64,000 bases of DNA, from positions 1,952,001 to 2,016,000 of the forward strand of contig OZ023192.1 of assembly GCA_963995505.1 (NCBI GenBank). The letters are read 5' to 3'. Of this stretch, positions 23,201-36,353 are shown in pieces. Under the pieces are notes generated by a model. It saw only the letters and a list, made by a program, of their open reading frames with translations. It was not told the origin of the DNA and did no database searches. The stretch's first letter is position 1. The number at the start of each line of letters is the position of its first letter. The translations under genes and the position numbers were made by a program. Source of the stretch: Hypericum androsaemum (taxonomy: Eukaryota; Streptophyta; Magnoliopsida; Malpighiales; Hypericaceae).

Positions 23201-26131
23201 GGGTGTGCAAGCAGTCCCTGGCTTGTGGCCCCACAGGAGGGTGGTTGAATTTTCACCCAGCGATGGATTTATAGCATCTGCATTTTTGTTTCTGTTGGTT
23301 TTAGTGGACTGTTATAGATCTATGTAGACCACTACGGACATTAATTTCCAAGAAAACAAATTCAGGACTTCTGTATGTCTTTGAGTCCACAGGACAACAA
23401 GCTCTCGTATGATATGAGAGTATATTACTGGAGGTCTTCAGCTACATATTTTAAGAGTGCTTCAATTCATATAGGAGACAAATGCCAAATATTGAGTTAA
23501 GATTTTCGCAAATACTGGTATCTGAATTGGACTGACATTGGTTTAATGCAGGACATCAGATAATGAGTTGTCAGAACTTGAAGTTCTTAAGTTAGCTGCT
23601 TCTGTTGAATTAAATACAATTCATCCAGTCGGTAAAGCAATTGTGGAAGCTGCACGAACAATGGGCTATAAGAATATGAAGGTACTTAATTCACAGCTTG
23701 ATTTATTGCCTCGAACATGTAGTATTAGATTCAACATCTTGATACATAGGTAACCGGTGGGGTTGGGGATTATTGTGTGTGGTTTAGTGTAGACAATTTA
23801 TTTAGCAAGTGCTTGCAGATTGGAGAAGGAACATTTTTGGAAGAACCTGGATCTGGTGCAGTGGCTACCGTTAATGGTAGGAAGGTATCTGTAGGAACCC
23901 TTGATTGGGTCCAAAGGTTAGCTATATTACCCTCCCATAGAGTTACTGAAATTCACCTTATATTCTTCCAATAAAGCATTTCCTCAATTTCTCAGAAGGA
24001 TTCAACATTGAGGAATTAACTGATTAATTAGAACCATTCATATCATTTTAGAAATCTGTACTTGGCTCGATGTTAACCTTTTCATTTGGATACAGGCATG
24101 GAGTTAACGGGAATCCATTTCAAGCCGTTGAGGATATCAAGAATCAGTCTGTTGTGTATGTTGGAGTAGACAGCAGCCTAGCTGGTCTTGTATGCTTGGA
24201 GGATCAAATTAGGGAAGATGCAAAACATGTTGTTGAATCTTTAACGGCGCAAGGGATTGATGTGTACATGCTCTCTGGCGATAAGAAGAGTACTGCCGAA
24301 TATGTTGCATCAGCAGTTGGTATTGCTAAAGAGAAGGCAGGAAACTCTCAATCTTTCCCCAACGTTCTCTCATTCGTGGAATATTATAATAAGCTGTGTT
24401 CTCATTAGGATACAGTTTGTGCCAATGGAAACGAGACCTCCTGTCCTGCTTCAGAAGTGATTTATATCCTATTAGATTGGTTCTCTTAAGTCATTTACAT
24501 GATATAAGATAGTATTCCATCTGCTTTTCCCTTTGCAAATTTCTTTTGGTTGATTATTTCGGATCTATTAGGTAATTCGTGTTGATGTTGAAACTTTTAA
24601 CATCGTCATCAACAAATACATCATGCCTTATTATTTAACGTCATTTCATCATGCTTGAATTAAAGCAAATGGCTAGGATTTATGAAGCCCTGATGGAGTT
24701 CTCATTAAGATCATTCACATCTATTCGTCCTGAAAGTAACCAAGTCCATCACATGGTTGATTTTGTTCGTATGGGTTATTTAATGTTTACATGCATACTC
24801 TTTTTGTGTTGATAATACAAAAACATTTATTTTGTTTTGTGCAGGTTTTATCTGGAGTCAAGCCAGATCAAAAGAAGAACTTCATTACCGAGCTTCAAAA
24901 GGATCAAAAGGTTGTTGCGATGGTTGGTGATGGAATCAATGATGCTGCTGCCTTGGCTTCATCACATGTTGGAGTTGCCATGGGTGGAGGAGTTGGAGCC
25001 GCTAGTGAGGTTTCTTCCATTGTGCTGTTGGGCAATAGGTTAGCTCAGGTAATAGATTGAAGCTCTTACCACAGATGTTCCCAGTAACCTAGGTGATACG
25101 ATTTATCCTTCTTCGGAGGTTGCTTTCTCGTCACGCTCTAACTGATCAGATCTACGGCAAACACATGCACCAGTTTGCATTACTAAATCTAACTCATGTA
25201 GACTCTTATTGACTACCCATGGATGTAATTTTAAACCTGGGTAGCACATCGCTCTCATACTTTGTGCTGGGCGTGTGGTCCTAACTATGATGAACTTTGG
25301 GAAATTAGAAAGCAACTCTACCACGGTTCCACTCTGGGTCGAAGATATATAGCCTGAATTGGTGTACGACTGACAAATGTAGCTCCATTTATCAGTTGCT
25401 GTGATAAAATGACTGCTCAACCATCAGCATCCTAGATGTTTGAAGTCATGATCAGTTTTTTCATTTTTGTCACTGCTGCTATTTCAGTATAACTCTTAGA
25501 TCCACTACATGGGTGCAACTACCAAGAGTATGGTACACATTTTCACTTATTTCTTTTGTAGACAACAACGGTGAGTATTTCTTCATTCACATGTTGCAGT
25601 TGCTTGACGCATTGGAGCTGAGCAGGGTAACAATGAGAACGGTCAAGCAAAATCTTTGGTGGGCATTCGCTTACAACATCGTACGTTCTACTTAATCTGT
25701 TTGGTTTTACGATTTGTTTAATTTGTTACATTTGCCTTTTGGCAGTCCCTTTCGTTTATGAGGTTTTATAATACGCTTCAATCTCCAAGCATTGCGAACT
25801 CGTATTACCAATGAAATTACTGCACCTAGTCTCCTCGTTTCATTATATTTTCTGGTGTTTTACCCTTTGTACCTTAGCGATTTAACTGGAAATGATCATA
25901 AGTTTCTGTCGATATCAGGTTGGACTCCCGATTGCAGCTGGAATGCTTCTTCCAGTGACAGGGACCATGCTGACTCCATCGATTGCTGGAGCCCTAATGG
26001 GTTTGAGCTCCATAGGGGTGATGACAAACTCTTTGTTCTTGAGATACAGATTTTTGTCAAAACAGAAGCAAATTCATGGACTCTCTGGCAGCAGCAAGTC
26101 TTATCCAGATCCTCCCGGTAGTCCGGTATAA
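17208..26131 (+). CDS. PAA1: chloroplast copper-transporting P1B-ATPase, PAA1/HMA6-like
   Basis: Pumps Cu+ across the chloroplast envelope by ATP hydrolysis, supplying plastocyanin and Cu/Zn-SOD. Exons: 17208-17624, 17737-17790, 17914-18067, 19666-19740, 19815-20092, 20769-21002, 21213-21311, 21510-21659, 22174-22320, 22526-22576, 22679-about 22851, 23552-23681, 23819-23916, 24096-24336, 24845-25048, 25600-25680, 25919-26131; about 932 aa (Arabidopsis PAA1 949). Residues 1 to about 80 are Ser/Arg-rich like a transit peptide, then a Gly-rich linker, the metal-binding GMSCGGC (140-146), phosphatase TGE (426-428), the copper-site CPC (540-542), the phosphorylation motif DKTG (584-587), HP (about 635-636) and GDGIND (795-800). 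All catalytic motifs are intact. The exon 11/12 junction is uncertain, and exon 14 ends in a GC donor. PAA2 is less likely by overall sequence. Confidence 0.9.
24337..24844 (+). other. GC-AG intron in the PAA1-like gene
   Basis: Exon 14 reads to GAGAAG at 24336 and is followed by GCAGGA; the next exon begins GTTTTATCTGG after GTGCAG at 24844. Joining here keeps the frame and yields the conserved KEKVLSGVKPDQKK of the ATPase P domain. No GT donor nearby gives this join, so the intron appears to use the rarer GC donor. Confidence 0.7.
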
Positions 26132-27715
26132 TTTGAAAAAGTGGCCGGTATTCGACGGCGGGATAGCGCTAGAATAGGCCATATTATGGACCAGTTTTCT
26201 GTATGGTTCAGATGGCTGCCCCGAGTTGCAACAGCGAGAGATTTGGAAATTTCACAACGGGAAGTTTTGACGCTAAATCATACTCGGAGGCTTTTGTACA
26301 TGAGGCTACTGAAGATAATGCTAAATGTTCTCGAAACAGTGGACAGCAAGAACTTGCTGGAGTTGCAGAATTATGCGCATAGAAGATCTTCTTTGCTGTT
26401 GTGACTGATTAATAAGTAAGTGATTCGAGTTCGAGTTCGAGTCCACATCCGCAAGGGTGTGAGCTTATCCAGGTTGCATAGGGCAAAAGATTGCCTACTG
26501 CAAGTTATTCTGAAGCAGTAATTGATTTGACTAGCATGTTTAATACCCTGTTTACGAAAATTGGAATTGACGCAGCAATGGGGGCTTGTTTCGTTGTGTT
26601 GATGAAGCAAATAGTAGATACTTGGATTAAAATATGTTGTAGAGGTTTTATAGTGAATAAGGTTACTTCGTTAATGGTGTTTTGGTCCCTTCTGTATAAA
26701 GGAACGTTGAATCGTATCATTAACAACTATTTAATACTGATACGTTTTTAAAAGTTAGAATTTGAGATATTTTGATCAAGTTATACCCAAACTGGTGGCT
26801 GCTAAGTGGGTCATATATTTCTTGCTAATTACAATCAGATACCTATATAAGATGGCTCTTCTTTCATGTGATAAATTTGTACTATTGCGTCAATTGTAGT
26901 TCAAAGTTTAAACTAGTGATGTCGATTTCTAGAGTCACGTTCAATCTATTTTACTATGGGATCTAATGTTTAGGGCCAATTTTTTCAGATTTTGTTTATT
27001 TGAAAAAAAATGTCATAAATCAATTCGTTGTACAAAATCTTGAATCCAATTTAGTAAGATATAGAAAGTACTGAAAATTTTCCAAAAGTGGGCACTGAGG
27101 CCGGAACATTATGACTGTGTTGTCATTTTACCTCTTTGAAATAGAATTTTAGTCAAATGACCGGTTTACTGCCAAAGTGAAATCTTATGAAAATACACTC
27201 TCTAAAATGAAGTTAAGAGCCTTTCACCAAATAGTAGCTCATTTTCTTTTCTAATAACCTTTTTTTTCATATAACCACCCAAATTCGATCAACTAACGTG
27301 CTGATTTTTTTTTTAATTCCAGCAGACCACATCATCATTTAAATTTGATAGAAAAAAATTTGTCACCAATTGAAATTTTTCGCTTGAATTTTGATTAGTC
27401 TACTCAAAAAATTTCGTCACTAATTAGGTGACTCTTGGCCTAAAATTGGTTTATAGATATCTAAGTTGTTTAGACACAAAAAAAATTATCTCCAAACAAA
27501 GTAAACCCATGATAACATTAAAAAAAATGATTATAGTTTAACCAGATTTTGAGTTCGAGTCTTATAGTTCACATATCGAAATGGTATAAAAAAGTTAATA
27601 TTAGAAAAACAGAAAAAGATTGAACTGTAGAGCATTTTTTTTGAAGGTCCACGCAGTTAAAAAAGAGAGGAAAGAACAGAGAATACTCCGAACCAAATCC
27701 CACGCCCCGGACCCA
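26132..27715. other. PAA1-like 3' region and KUP7-like upstream region
   Basis: The two genes lie in the same orientation about 1.6 kb apart. The first few hundred bases after 26131 are likely the PAA1 3' untranslated region; open frames there have no family resemblance. A short GAGTTC repeat lies at 26427-26443. From about 26760 the sequence is AT-rich with no gene; a GAGTTCGAGTC pol III B-box-like motif at about 27550 may mark a worn SINE. Confidence 0.45.
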
Positions 27716-30700
27716 ATGTCATCGGACAACATCAGCGTCGCCAGCGGTAGCGGCGGCGGCGGCGGCGGCACAGGCTCCAATGTCCGGCTAGCCTCCTCCT
27801 CCTCCTCCGTGGAGTCGCGGTGGGTCTTCCAGGACGACGAGGACGACTACTACAACTCCGTCATGGACGACGACGACGACCGGGAGCGAGGGGATCCCCG
27901 CGGCGTCGGAGGCGCTGGATTGTACTCCGACGAGGAGGAGGACGACGGCTATGACAACCCCGAGCAAAGGCTGATCCGGACCGGCCCCCGGATCGACTCG
28001 TTCGACGTCGAGGCGCTGGATATCCCCGGCGCGCACCGCAACGACTACGAGGTCTCTGGTCCTAATTAAACAGTTGCATTAGGAATTGGATAGTTTTGTC
28101 ATTTCGGTTGATTGCTATTCCGGTCTTGGCGATGGGATCTAATTCGAATGGGAGCTTTGTTTCGAGTGTTCCGGTTTAGCCTAGCGGGATAGGAACGGGA
28201 TAGGAGCGAGCAGATCCTGTCTCCCGTAGCGCTTTTATCGCGGTGGAGGATACCTGTGTGGTAGGGAATGGTGTTCGGATTTTGGTTCGAGGATGATACT
28301 GCAGTGTTTCTGGAGCAAGTCATGTTAGTGTGTTGAATGCACTAACAGTGTTGGTTAATTTCTTCTGGATGTTCGGGGGTGAATGGCCCGGTGCTAGCGA
28401 AAATTCCAGGCTGTGGAGAAAGCTCTTTCCTGCTTAAGTATCTAGGGTTTGCCTCTTGGTGCTTAGCCTAGTTAAGGAGATTTACGTAGGGGACGGACCT
28501 GGTTATGGAGAACCTTGGGAGGATGTTGGACAGAAGGAAGTGATATTATTCGTCTAAGGCACGGTCAAACTGAAACTTCACACCAATTTGTTTGTGTAAT
28601 TCCTGTCACTACTACACATGAATACACCCATAATGGAGAGATAGGAACGGGCTCAGCAATGCTTCTCTAGTGTTGTGAGGATAATCATTTTATGCTAGAC
28701 ATGGCCAATTGGAGGGTGGTGAAGACTCTTGTTGCATGGAGGATTTGGGTTGAAAGTCACCCTCTCCTCAATGGGGCTCTATGTACCAGAATCGTGTTGG
28801 AGAGTCCATCGACTCCATTCTTATGTTTTCTGGTTTGACATCTATTGAATGTGGATGTAGTTGGCTTGTGGCCGGCTCTCCTTTTTCTTTGCTGCTGATG
28901 CAGTTATTGTCTCTATTTGTCAATTATAAATGTGAGAGCTATATGCATTTTGGGTACAAGTTGGTTGCATGGCTGCACTCTAGCTTGCTTTCCTCGAACA
29001 TTTGTTGCGCATGTTACATGTCTGCTCACAGACAATCTAAGACTTAACTTTATCTGCAGGAGTTTACCATGGGAAGGAAAATCATACTTGCCTTTCAAAC
29101 TCTTGGCATTGTCTTTGGCGATGTTGGAACAAGTCCATTGTATGTCTTTGATGTGATGTTTACCAAGGCACCTATTAGTGGTAAAGAGGATGTTATTGGT
29201 GCACTTTCACTGGTGCTCTACACTTTGATCTTGATCCCTCTGATCAAATATGTGCTTGTGGTTCTGTGGGCCAATGATGACGGTGAAGGTATGCCAACCC
29301 TACAGTCCAATAAACCCAAATCACTTGCACTCTAATGCACAATAATCATTACTTGTTCCCAGATTGTAACCTCTAACTGGATTCAAGTTTTTCAGGGGGT
29401 ACTTTTGCCTTGTACTCGTTGATATGTCGGCATGCAAAGGTCAGTCTTCTTCCAAACCAGCTTCCTTCAGATGCACGCATATCAAGCTTCAGGTTGAAGG
29501 TGCCATCTCCTGAACTTGAGAGATCATTGAAAATTAAAGAACGTCTAGAGGCATCAGCAACTATGAAAAAATTGCTTCTGATTTTGGTGCTTGCTGGTAC
29601 TTCCATGGTGATAGCTGATGGTGTAGTTACACCAGCAATGTCAGGTTCTTATTCTGGTCTTCTCTCAATTTGTTGATCTTTAGTTATTTTTCTATAAGCT
29701 ACACATGAAAGAAAGACAACTTGCGATCTGTAATTAATGTTCTTCCATTTCTTCCCTTGCAGAGTATATGTTATGGTTGTTACCTTACAATTTTCCTTTA
29801 TATATGTATTGATCTTGATGCAGTAATATCAGCAGTTGGTGGTTTAAAGGCTGGAGTGGATTCGATTCAGCAAGGTACTTTCTTTGATTCCTTTTCCTTA
29901 TGAATTTTGGAATTTTTGTGCTTTTTTCTTTCTATTACGCGCTCAATGTTGGTCACGTTCTTCCTTGATACAATTATTTTTTTAAGTAGCCTTCTTGCGC
30001 TCTGATTTAATTTCATTAGAGGGTTGGGAAAATTCAATTACTTCATTGTCTTATGATCTTCATGCATCAGCAAATTGGATATACTTTCCAGTTACGAAGC
30101 ACAAGGCAACAAATAACTATATGACATCGTTACAAATGCCTCACTTTTGGGTTTGTCTTCTCATCTTTTTAGCCTGGCCAATATATAACTAGTTCTTTAT
30201 CATTGTGTCAAATGCTCACCTAATGGAGCGGCAACTTAAAAATTGTTGTCAATAAGACAATTGTCGAAGGGAAGAGGTTTTCTTTGGATTTGAATGAAAT
30301 GGATAATCTAGTCGCACTGGAGGAGAGAGCCCTATCTCTTAATACAATTGATACCTAAGAAATGATCGGAGTCTTAGGAAACAGTTTTTTCATGTTACTT
30401 TCTTTTCTATCCTTGCCCAACCTTCAGGTTGTTTCTTTTCCTTCTACTGGGTAATCCACGTTGTATCATGTCCTGCGGAAATAGTTTAACAGGAGAATTG
30501 TGATCTTAGATAGTCTCCCCGTAAGAGCTAGACCCAACTGCCTCTGGTGGTACAGCATTCAAGTTCAATGCTCATGGCTATAAATTCTCTTCTCAGTGTT
30601 TTCTTAAGATTGTGGCATGCTGGTGGCAGTATTAAGTTTTACATCTTTTAGTTGCTTAATTAGCAATCCGTTTCTTGCTGAAGTATTCAATTAGTTTGAT

Positions 30701-33700
30701 TACTATGGTCTAATTTTCCTAAAACTGTTAAGAATCTTTGCCATGTTTCCTTTATCTTGCGAAGTTGCTCACTCTGGTACTATTAATTTATTCATGCTGT
30801 CTGCCAAACAGAATTGACAAGTTGTTCATTGTTGCTTTTTGGTCTGTGCAGAGCACGTGGTGATGATTTCAGTTGCATTTCTTGTAATTCTATTTAGTGT
30901 GCAGAAGTATGGGACGAGTAAAGTGGGAATTTTTGTGGGCCCTGCTTTGTTCATATGGTTTTGCTCTCTTGCCGGCATTGGCATTTACAACCTTGTTAAG
31001 TATGACAGCAGCGTGCTAAAGGCTTTCAATCCTGTTCACATCTATTACTTTTTCAAGAGAAACTCGACTAAGGGCTGGCAGGCTCTTGGAGGTTGCCTTC
31101 TTTGTGCTACAGGTACGATTATGTAAGATTTGTTACCAGAATTGCAGTGCACTGGCTGAGTTTTCCTGACGGATGTTATTTTTTGGTTGATTAATCTGTT
31201 CAACTGCATCAAGTTATAGCTCACGAATTTATTATCCCCATGAACTAATTTTTGCTGAACCTGAACTATCCGTCAGAGTATTATACTAGTCGTGGCGTAG
31301 TGCCGTTAGTTTTTGCAGTGTTAGTAGGAATTTAGAAGCAATGGTAGCTAGCAGACCTGTTAGTGAGCACAAATACAAATAGTGCACATAATGTCGACAA
31401 ATAAAATGAGTTTCTAATGAACTCCTGTTTTTTTACTAAATTACTTTTCATGAATTGGGCCATAAAGAAGAACAAAGAAACAGGTTTCATATTGGCTTCA
31501 ACGAGTCGCTGGAACCTTAATCACTAGTTAATTCCATATTCAAAATTCTAGGCATTGATAAGGAATCACATATAGAGAAGCTCATAGAGTGTCTCCCAAG
31601 CTAATATTTATGTGCTTTCTTGAGATCTACAATCATAGACACATTGGAATCTTAAATCTGAAGGGCTTTCATCAGTTTAACTGTGGATGTCATCAAGTAG
31701 GGAATGTCTGTCTCTATTACATTTTGTGAGCCAATTTGTCTGTTGGTCCTTAAACCTGATTGGAGGAGAATGAACATAAAATTAGGCCTGTTAGGATGGA
31801 CAGGGTGATCAGTTTACCTGTTTGGACTTTCTAGTCAAGGCTTCCATTTGAATGATTCTACTAAATTCTTCTCTGGTTTTCATGATTGAAGTGTAAATAA
31901 CTGTAGATACTTGAATGCCACCATGATAATAAAACCTGGAAACTTTTCCTACTTTATCATTATCTAATCTCCTAGTTTGCGGGAATCTTGGGTTGGTGTA
32001 GGCTTCTGTCCTTTTGGTACCAGAAGTAGATATTTGGGAAGCACTGCGTTTCGGTGGAATTTGTATCATGTAACAACACTGTTCGATTATTGTGGTGGCA
32101 ATATACCCTTATATTTCTACTTTCAGAGTTCTCTTTCATGTTTTCTGGGTAGAAGTCTGCAACTTTTTTCTTTCTCTGACTGATTCATATGATTTGTTGT
32201 ATTTTAGGTTCTGAGGCAATGTTTGCAGATCTTTGTTACTTTTCTGTGAGATCAATTCAGGTAAAAGTGGAACATCGCATAGTTTCTTCATCGTGTATTT
32301 GTACATTTACTTATTCCGTGTTTGTCTCATTCCAGCTTACATTTGCACTTCTTGTATTACCTTGCCTTTTATTGGGTTATTTGGGCCAAGCTGCGTACCT
32401 TGTTGACAACCTTTCTGAAGATCTAGCAGAACAAGCTTTCTTTTCTACGGTTCCTAGTAAGTTTTATTCTTTATGCTCTCTTTCGATGGTTTCTTTTAGT
32501 ACTCTTGAGAATGTCTTATACTTTAGGTAGTTTAAATGAATCATGCTCTTTTTTCCTGAACTACACAGTTTCTTAGTCTATTTTGTTGTCCAGGTTTGGC
32601 TTTTTGGCCTGTCCTCTTTATCGCTAACATTGCTGCACTCATTGCCAGCCGAGCAATGACAACTGCAACTTTTTCATGCATAAAGCAATCAACTGCCCTC
32701 GGTTGCTTTCCACGCCTTAAAATCATTCATACCTCTCGAAAGTTCATGGGTCAGATTTACATTCCCGTCATAAACTGGTTCTTGCTGGTTGTTTGCCTGG
32801 TGTTTGTTTGCTGCATTTCGAGCCTCACGGAGATGGGAAATGCATATGGTAAGGCTTCTGTTATTTCCTTGAAACTTGACTTTGCCATTTGTGTTTTCTA
32901 GTTTGGTTGCTAGCTCACCTTAAATTTACAAGTTACTTTGTCCTAAATCTCAGGTTGTAATCATTATACTTTTAGCTTGTTGCTTATCCAAGCCACTAGG
33001 AAATATCCTTTTCCCTCTGATTTTCGTTTGTATAGACCCTCTGCAAGAATGACTTGGTTTATATAGCCTTTTGCCAAACTGAATTTATTCAAGATAATTA
33101 CTCTGGAAAATTGATTCAATTTTGTCCCTTAAAAAACTGCCCTGAAAAATCTCAAGAAAAGGTCCCTAATTTGTGCATGATCACTGTGGACAGTTAGTCA
33201 ACATGTAAGCTGTTTCATGACCCTCTTGCTTTGGTTCTATGAGCACGTCGTTTGCAGCTGGCGCAAGATTAACTTCTTTGGTTTTATGTTTTACACTTCT
33301 GTTGTTGGTGGATAATAGCATTCGGTCTGTAGTTTAGCAAAAAGAAAAATAGCATACAATCTGTATTCCTGGCTAATTTTTTTTGACAAGGATTCCTGAC
33401 TAATTTTTGGGCTTGCAGGTATTGCGGAGATTGTTGTGATGATGATGACAACAATTTTGGTAACTCTAGTTATGCTACTTATATGGCAGATAAACATTGT
33501 CATAGTTTTGAGTTTCGCCGTTATTTTTCTTGCAATAGAGTTGATCTTTTTTTCATCAGTGTTGGGCGGCGTGACAGATGGAAGTTGGATAGTTCTAGTT
33601 TTTTCTGTTATTATGTTTCTCATAATGTACATCTGGAACTATGGGAGTAAGCTGAAGTATGAAACTGAAGTGAGGCAGAAGATGTCGATGGATTTGATGC

Positions 33701-34967
33701 ATGAATTGGGTCCCAATCTTGGAACAATTAGAGCCCCAGGAATTGGCTTGCTGTACAACGAGCTGGTGAAGGGAGTACCTGCAATATTTGGTCATTTTCT
33801 GACCACACTTCCAGCAGTTCACTCTATGATTATATTTGTGTGCATCAAGTATGTTCCAGTTCCGATAGTTCCTCAAAGTGAACGCTTCCTATTCCGAAGA
33901 GTCTGCCCAAATAGCTATCACATCTTTCGCTGTATTGCAAGGTAATTGACAAAGTTTCTGCATATAATGTTGTCTTTAGTTGAATGGAAAACATTGAGTT
34001 GTATCATCATTGAATGCATCATGACGAGGCCTTTTGATGATGCAAAATTGGTATGTCCTTGGAATTTGCTTGAACAGACCGAACGAGATTAGTCTGCAAG
34101 TGTAATTGTGGAGGCATCTCTATTCTGTGTGGTTGACTTGAGAACTAGAAGTTGTCCCTGAGTTGCTTTTCTGATCTCTATACTCCCTTATTTTTTATGC
34201 TCCTTGATCTTTCCACTCTCGCACCTGTTCACCACAATTTGAATTCAACAACTCTTAACAGGTATGGTTATAAGGATGTCCGGAAAGAGAATCACCAAGC
34301 ATTTGAGCAGCTCCTGATTGAGAGTCTTGAGAAATTCATTCGACGAGAAGCTCAGGAACGGTCTTTAGAGAGTGATGGAGATGGTGATACCGATTCGGAG
34401 GATAATTATCCTAATACAAGCGTTCTAATAGCTTCAAATGGCAGTGTCTACTCTCTGGGTGTACCTCTCCTGACAGATTTCTCAGAACCAAGCAAGCCCC
34501 TTTCCGGATCTAGTACTTCCGATGAAGTGAAACCAGAGCCCCATGGAGATGGTGATACCGATTCGGAGGATAATTATCCTAATACAAGCGTTCTAATAGC
34601 TTCAAATGGCAGTGTCTACTCTCTGGGTGTACCTCTCCTGACAGATTTCTCAGAACCAAGCAAGCCCCTTTCCGGATCTAGTACTTCCGATGAAGTGAAA
34701 CCAGAGCCCCATGGAGATCCAGCTGTTTCAGACCCGGAGCAGAGTCTTGACAGGGAGCTGTCTTTCATCCACAAAGCCAAAGAATCCGGGGTGGTATATC
34801 TTCTTGGACATGGAGATATTAGGTCAAAGAAAGAATCCTGGTTTCTAAAGAAGCTAGTCATTAACTACTTTTACGCGTTTCTGAGGAAGAACTGCCGGAG
34901 AGGGATCGCAAATTTAAGCGTACCGCATTCACATCTCATGCAGGTTGGAATGACTTACATGGTATAA
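27716..34967 (+). CDS. KUP7: KUP/HAK/KT potassium transporter, KUP7-like
   Basis: A membrane K+ transporter (H+-coupled in this family). Exons: 27716-28051, 29060-29288, 29396-29644, 29824-29874, 30852-31112, 32208-32260, 32336-32456, 32594-32848, 33419-33941, 34262-34967; 927 aa. The upstream in-frame ATG at 27620 was not used because family members start near the second Met. Residues 1-112 are acidic and cytosolic, with the KUP7-type stretch IRTGPRIDSFDVEAL. The K_trans domain starts near 113 with GDVGTSPLY (132-140) and has about 12 membrane segments. The C-terminal cytosolic tail ends in the conserved SHLMQVGMTYMV. KUP7 of Arabidopsis is 858 aa; 56 of the extra residues come from an exact in-frame duplication (about 732-787 repeated as 788-843). 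Intron phases fit throughout. KUP7 in Arabidopsis functions in root K+ uptake; that role here is inferred. Confidence 0.93.
34376..34711 (+). repeat. perfect 168-bp tandem duplication inside KUP7-like exon 10
   Basis: The block 34376-34543 is repeated exactly as 34544-34711. I compared the two copies base by base and found no difference. The period (168) is a multiple of three, so the reading frame is kept and 56 residues are doubled. The unit encodes the acidic DGDTDSEDNYP stretch and a Ser-rich linker in the C-terminal cytosolic tail. Confidence 0.95.
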
Positions 34968-36067
34968 CAATCGGGTTTTTCCTGCAAAACGCATGGAAAT
35001 CTGGGGATCTCTCATCTTCTTTGACAGTCTTTTCGAATCCTGCTACTCATGTTTATCGGTCCGGCCTGCCATTGCTATCTGGGTAAAGCTTTTGCTGCAG
35101 ATTGATGGGAGCTCATGAATCCTTCCATCGTCCTCAGTCCTGCCTGGACCAGGCTCTCGGTGCTAATTAGGGAATTTTGCAGCGGTAATTACTCTTGCAT
35201 TTCTGTAAATCTATTTCGATTGCTGCGACGCATATGACTCGACTCTTGTATACGCCATCTTCATGGTGTGAACTTGATCATATGGTTAAGGGAACTCTTT
35301 GGACGTCAAAGCCTTCAAATTCGTTGGATACATACTGGATCGACAAATCTTGATTCGAGTTGGGACAACGGAAAAAACTCTTCCTCTTAACTTTTTACAG
35401 TTTTCAGTTTGTCTACTGTTTCGTAAATTAGTGGCTATCATGACAGACTGGTGCTTCCTACAACATCCAAATAACAACTCTCGACTCGTCTGATCATGAC
35501 TCATGCCCGGAAGAGCCCTTTTCTGATTCTCAGCCCATTTCAATTACGGGCTCTACGAGGCCACCCTCTGTAAATACTAACTGGATCGACTAATCGCACA
35601 GTTGCGTTTGGGCCAAAACTCATTTGAACTAATTTGTTCCCATGGAGGTAGCCCAAAAGGCAAGTTTCAACTTTCAAATAAAAATCAATCTCTCTAGTTT
35701 AATTCCATCAAGATCTACCCTTTAACCTTCAGCTAATGATCTAATAATTAAAGTACATTTTCGAACACCGAAACCCCGTACGTGTGCGTTACTTGAGTGT
35801 ATCAGTACGTAGCTGGAAAGGAAAAAAAAGCATCAAATCATGCGTATATTATACAAGAGTTAAAGGAATTAAGCCATAGAATGGGCCAAAACTATTCTCT
35901 ACCCTGTCTCCGAGGTTAAGTTGCTCTAACCCCACGCTGTGTACAGCGAGTCATTAATTTAACTCCTAACTTCCTTGATGTTGATAGTCATGCAGCAGCA
36001 GCAGCAGCAGTGAGAGTTTCGCTTTGAAAAGTCATATTCAGAGTCGGATATTGTTGAACCCTATTTT
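34968..36067. other. KUP7-like 3' untranslated region and intergenic DNA
   Basis: The first 500-600 bases have mixed composition and are probably transcribed 3' untranslated sequence. After about 35590 the sequence turns AT-rich. A short GCA repeat lies at 35994-36010. No further coding frame is supported. Confidence 0.45.
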
Positions 36068-36178
36068 ACAAGGTGACTCTCTTAATGATGTTTTTTAAAT
36101 TCGAGACTCGAACCAAGATCTTCTTAAATGAATACAAGTCTCTTACTACTTGAACCAACTCCTATCGGTGTTTTGTAA
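36068..36178 (-). mobile_element. tRNA-derived SINE-like copy, family 1
   Basis: Read on the minus strand it starts near AGGAGTTGGTTCAAGTAGTAAG, which fits a pol III A-box, and continues to GGTTCGAGTCTC, a good B-box. The tail (plus strand CTCTTAATGATGTTTTTT) is shared with the copies at 43388 and 47050. No coding capacity. Confidence 0.6.
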
Positions 36179-36353
36179 AGTGCTTAGGGTAACTTACATG
36201 TATCGATGCTGGTAGTGTGAGTTTTGCTAATTTTTGGTAGTATGATCCGATTCAAACTTGTATTAATCATTTTTTTTGTTGTCTGAATACGAATGATTCG
36301 AATGAACAATGTATCGACGTCGATGCAGATAAAGTATTGTACACCAAGCGTTT

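Noticed and set aside
17208..34967. Idea that adjacent PAA1-like and KUP7-like genes form a metal/ion transport cluster.
   Set aside because: Two transporters side by side is common in plant genomes; the genes have separate promoters, different membranes and no shared partner in the window.
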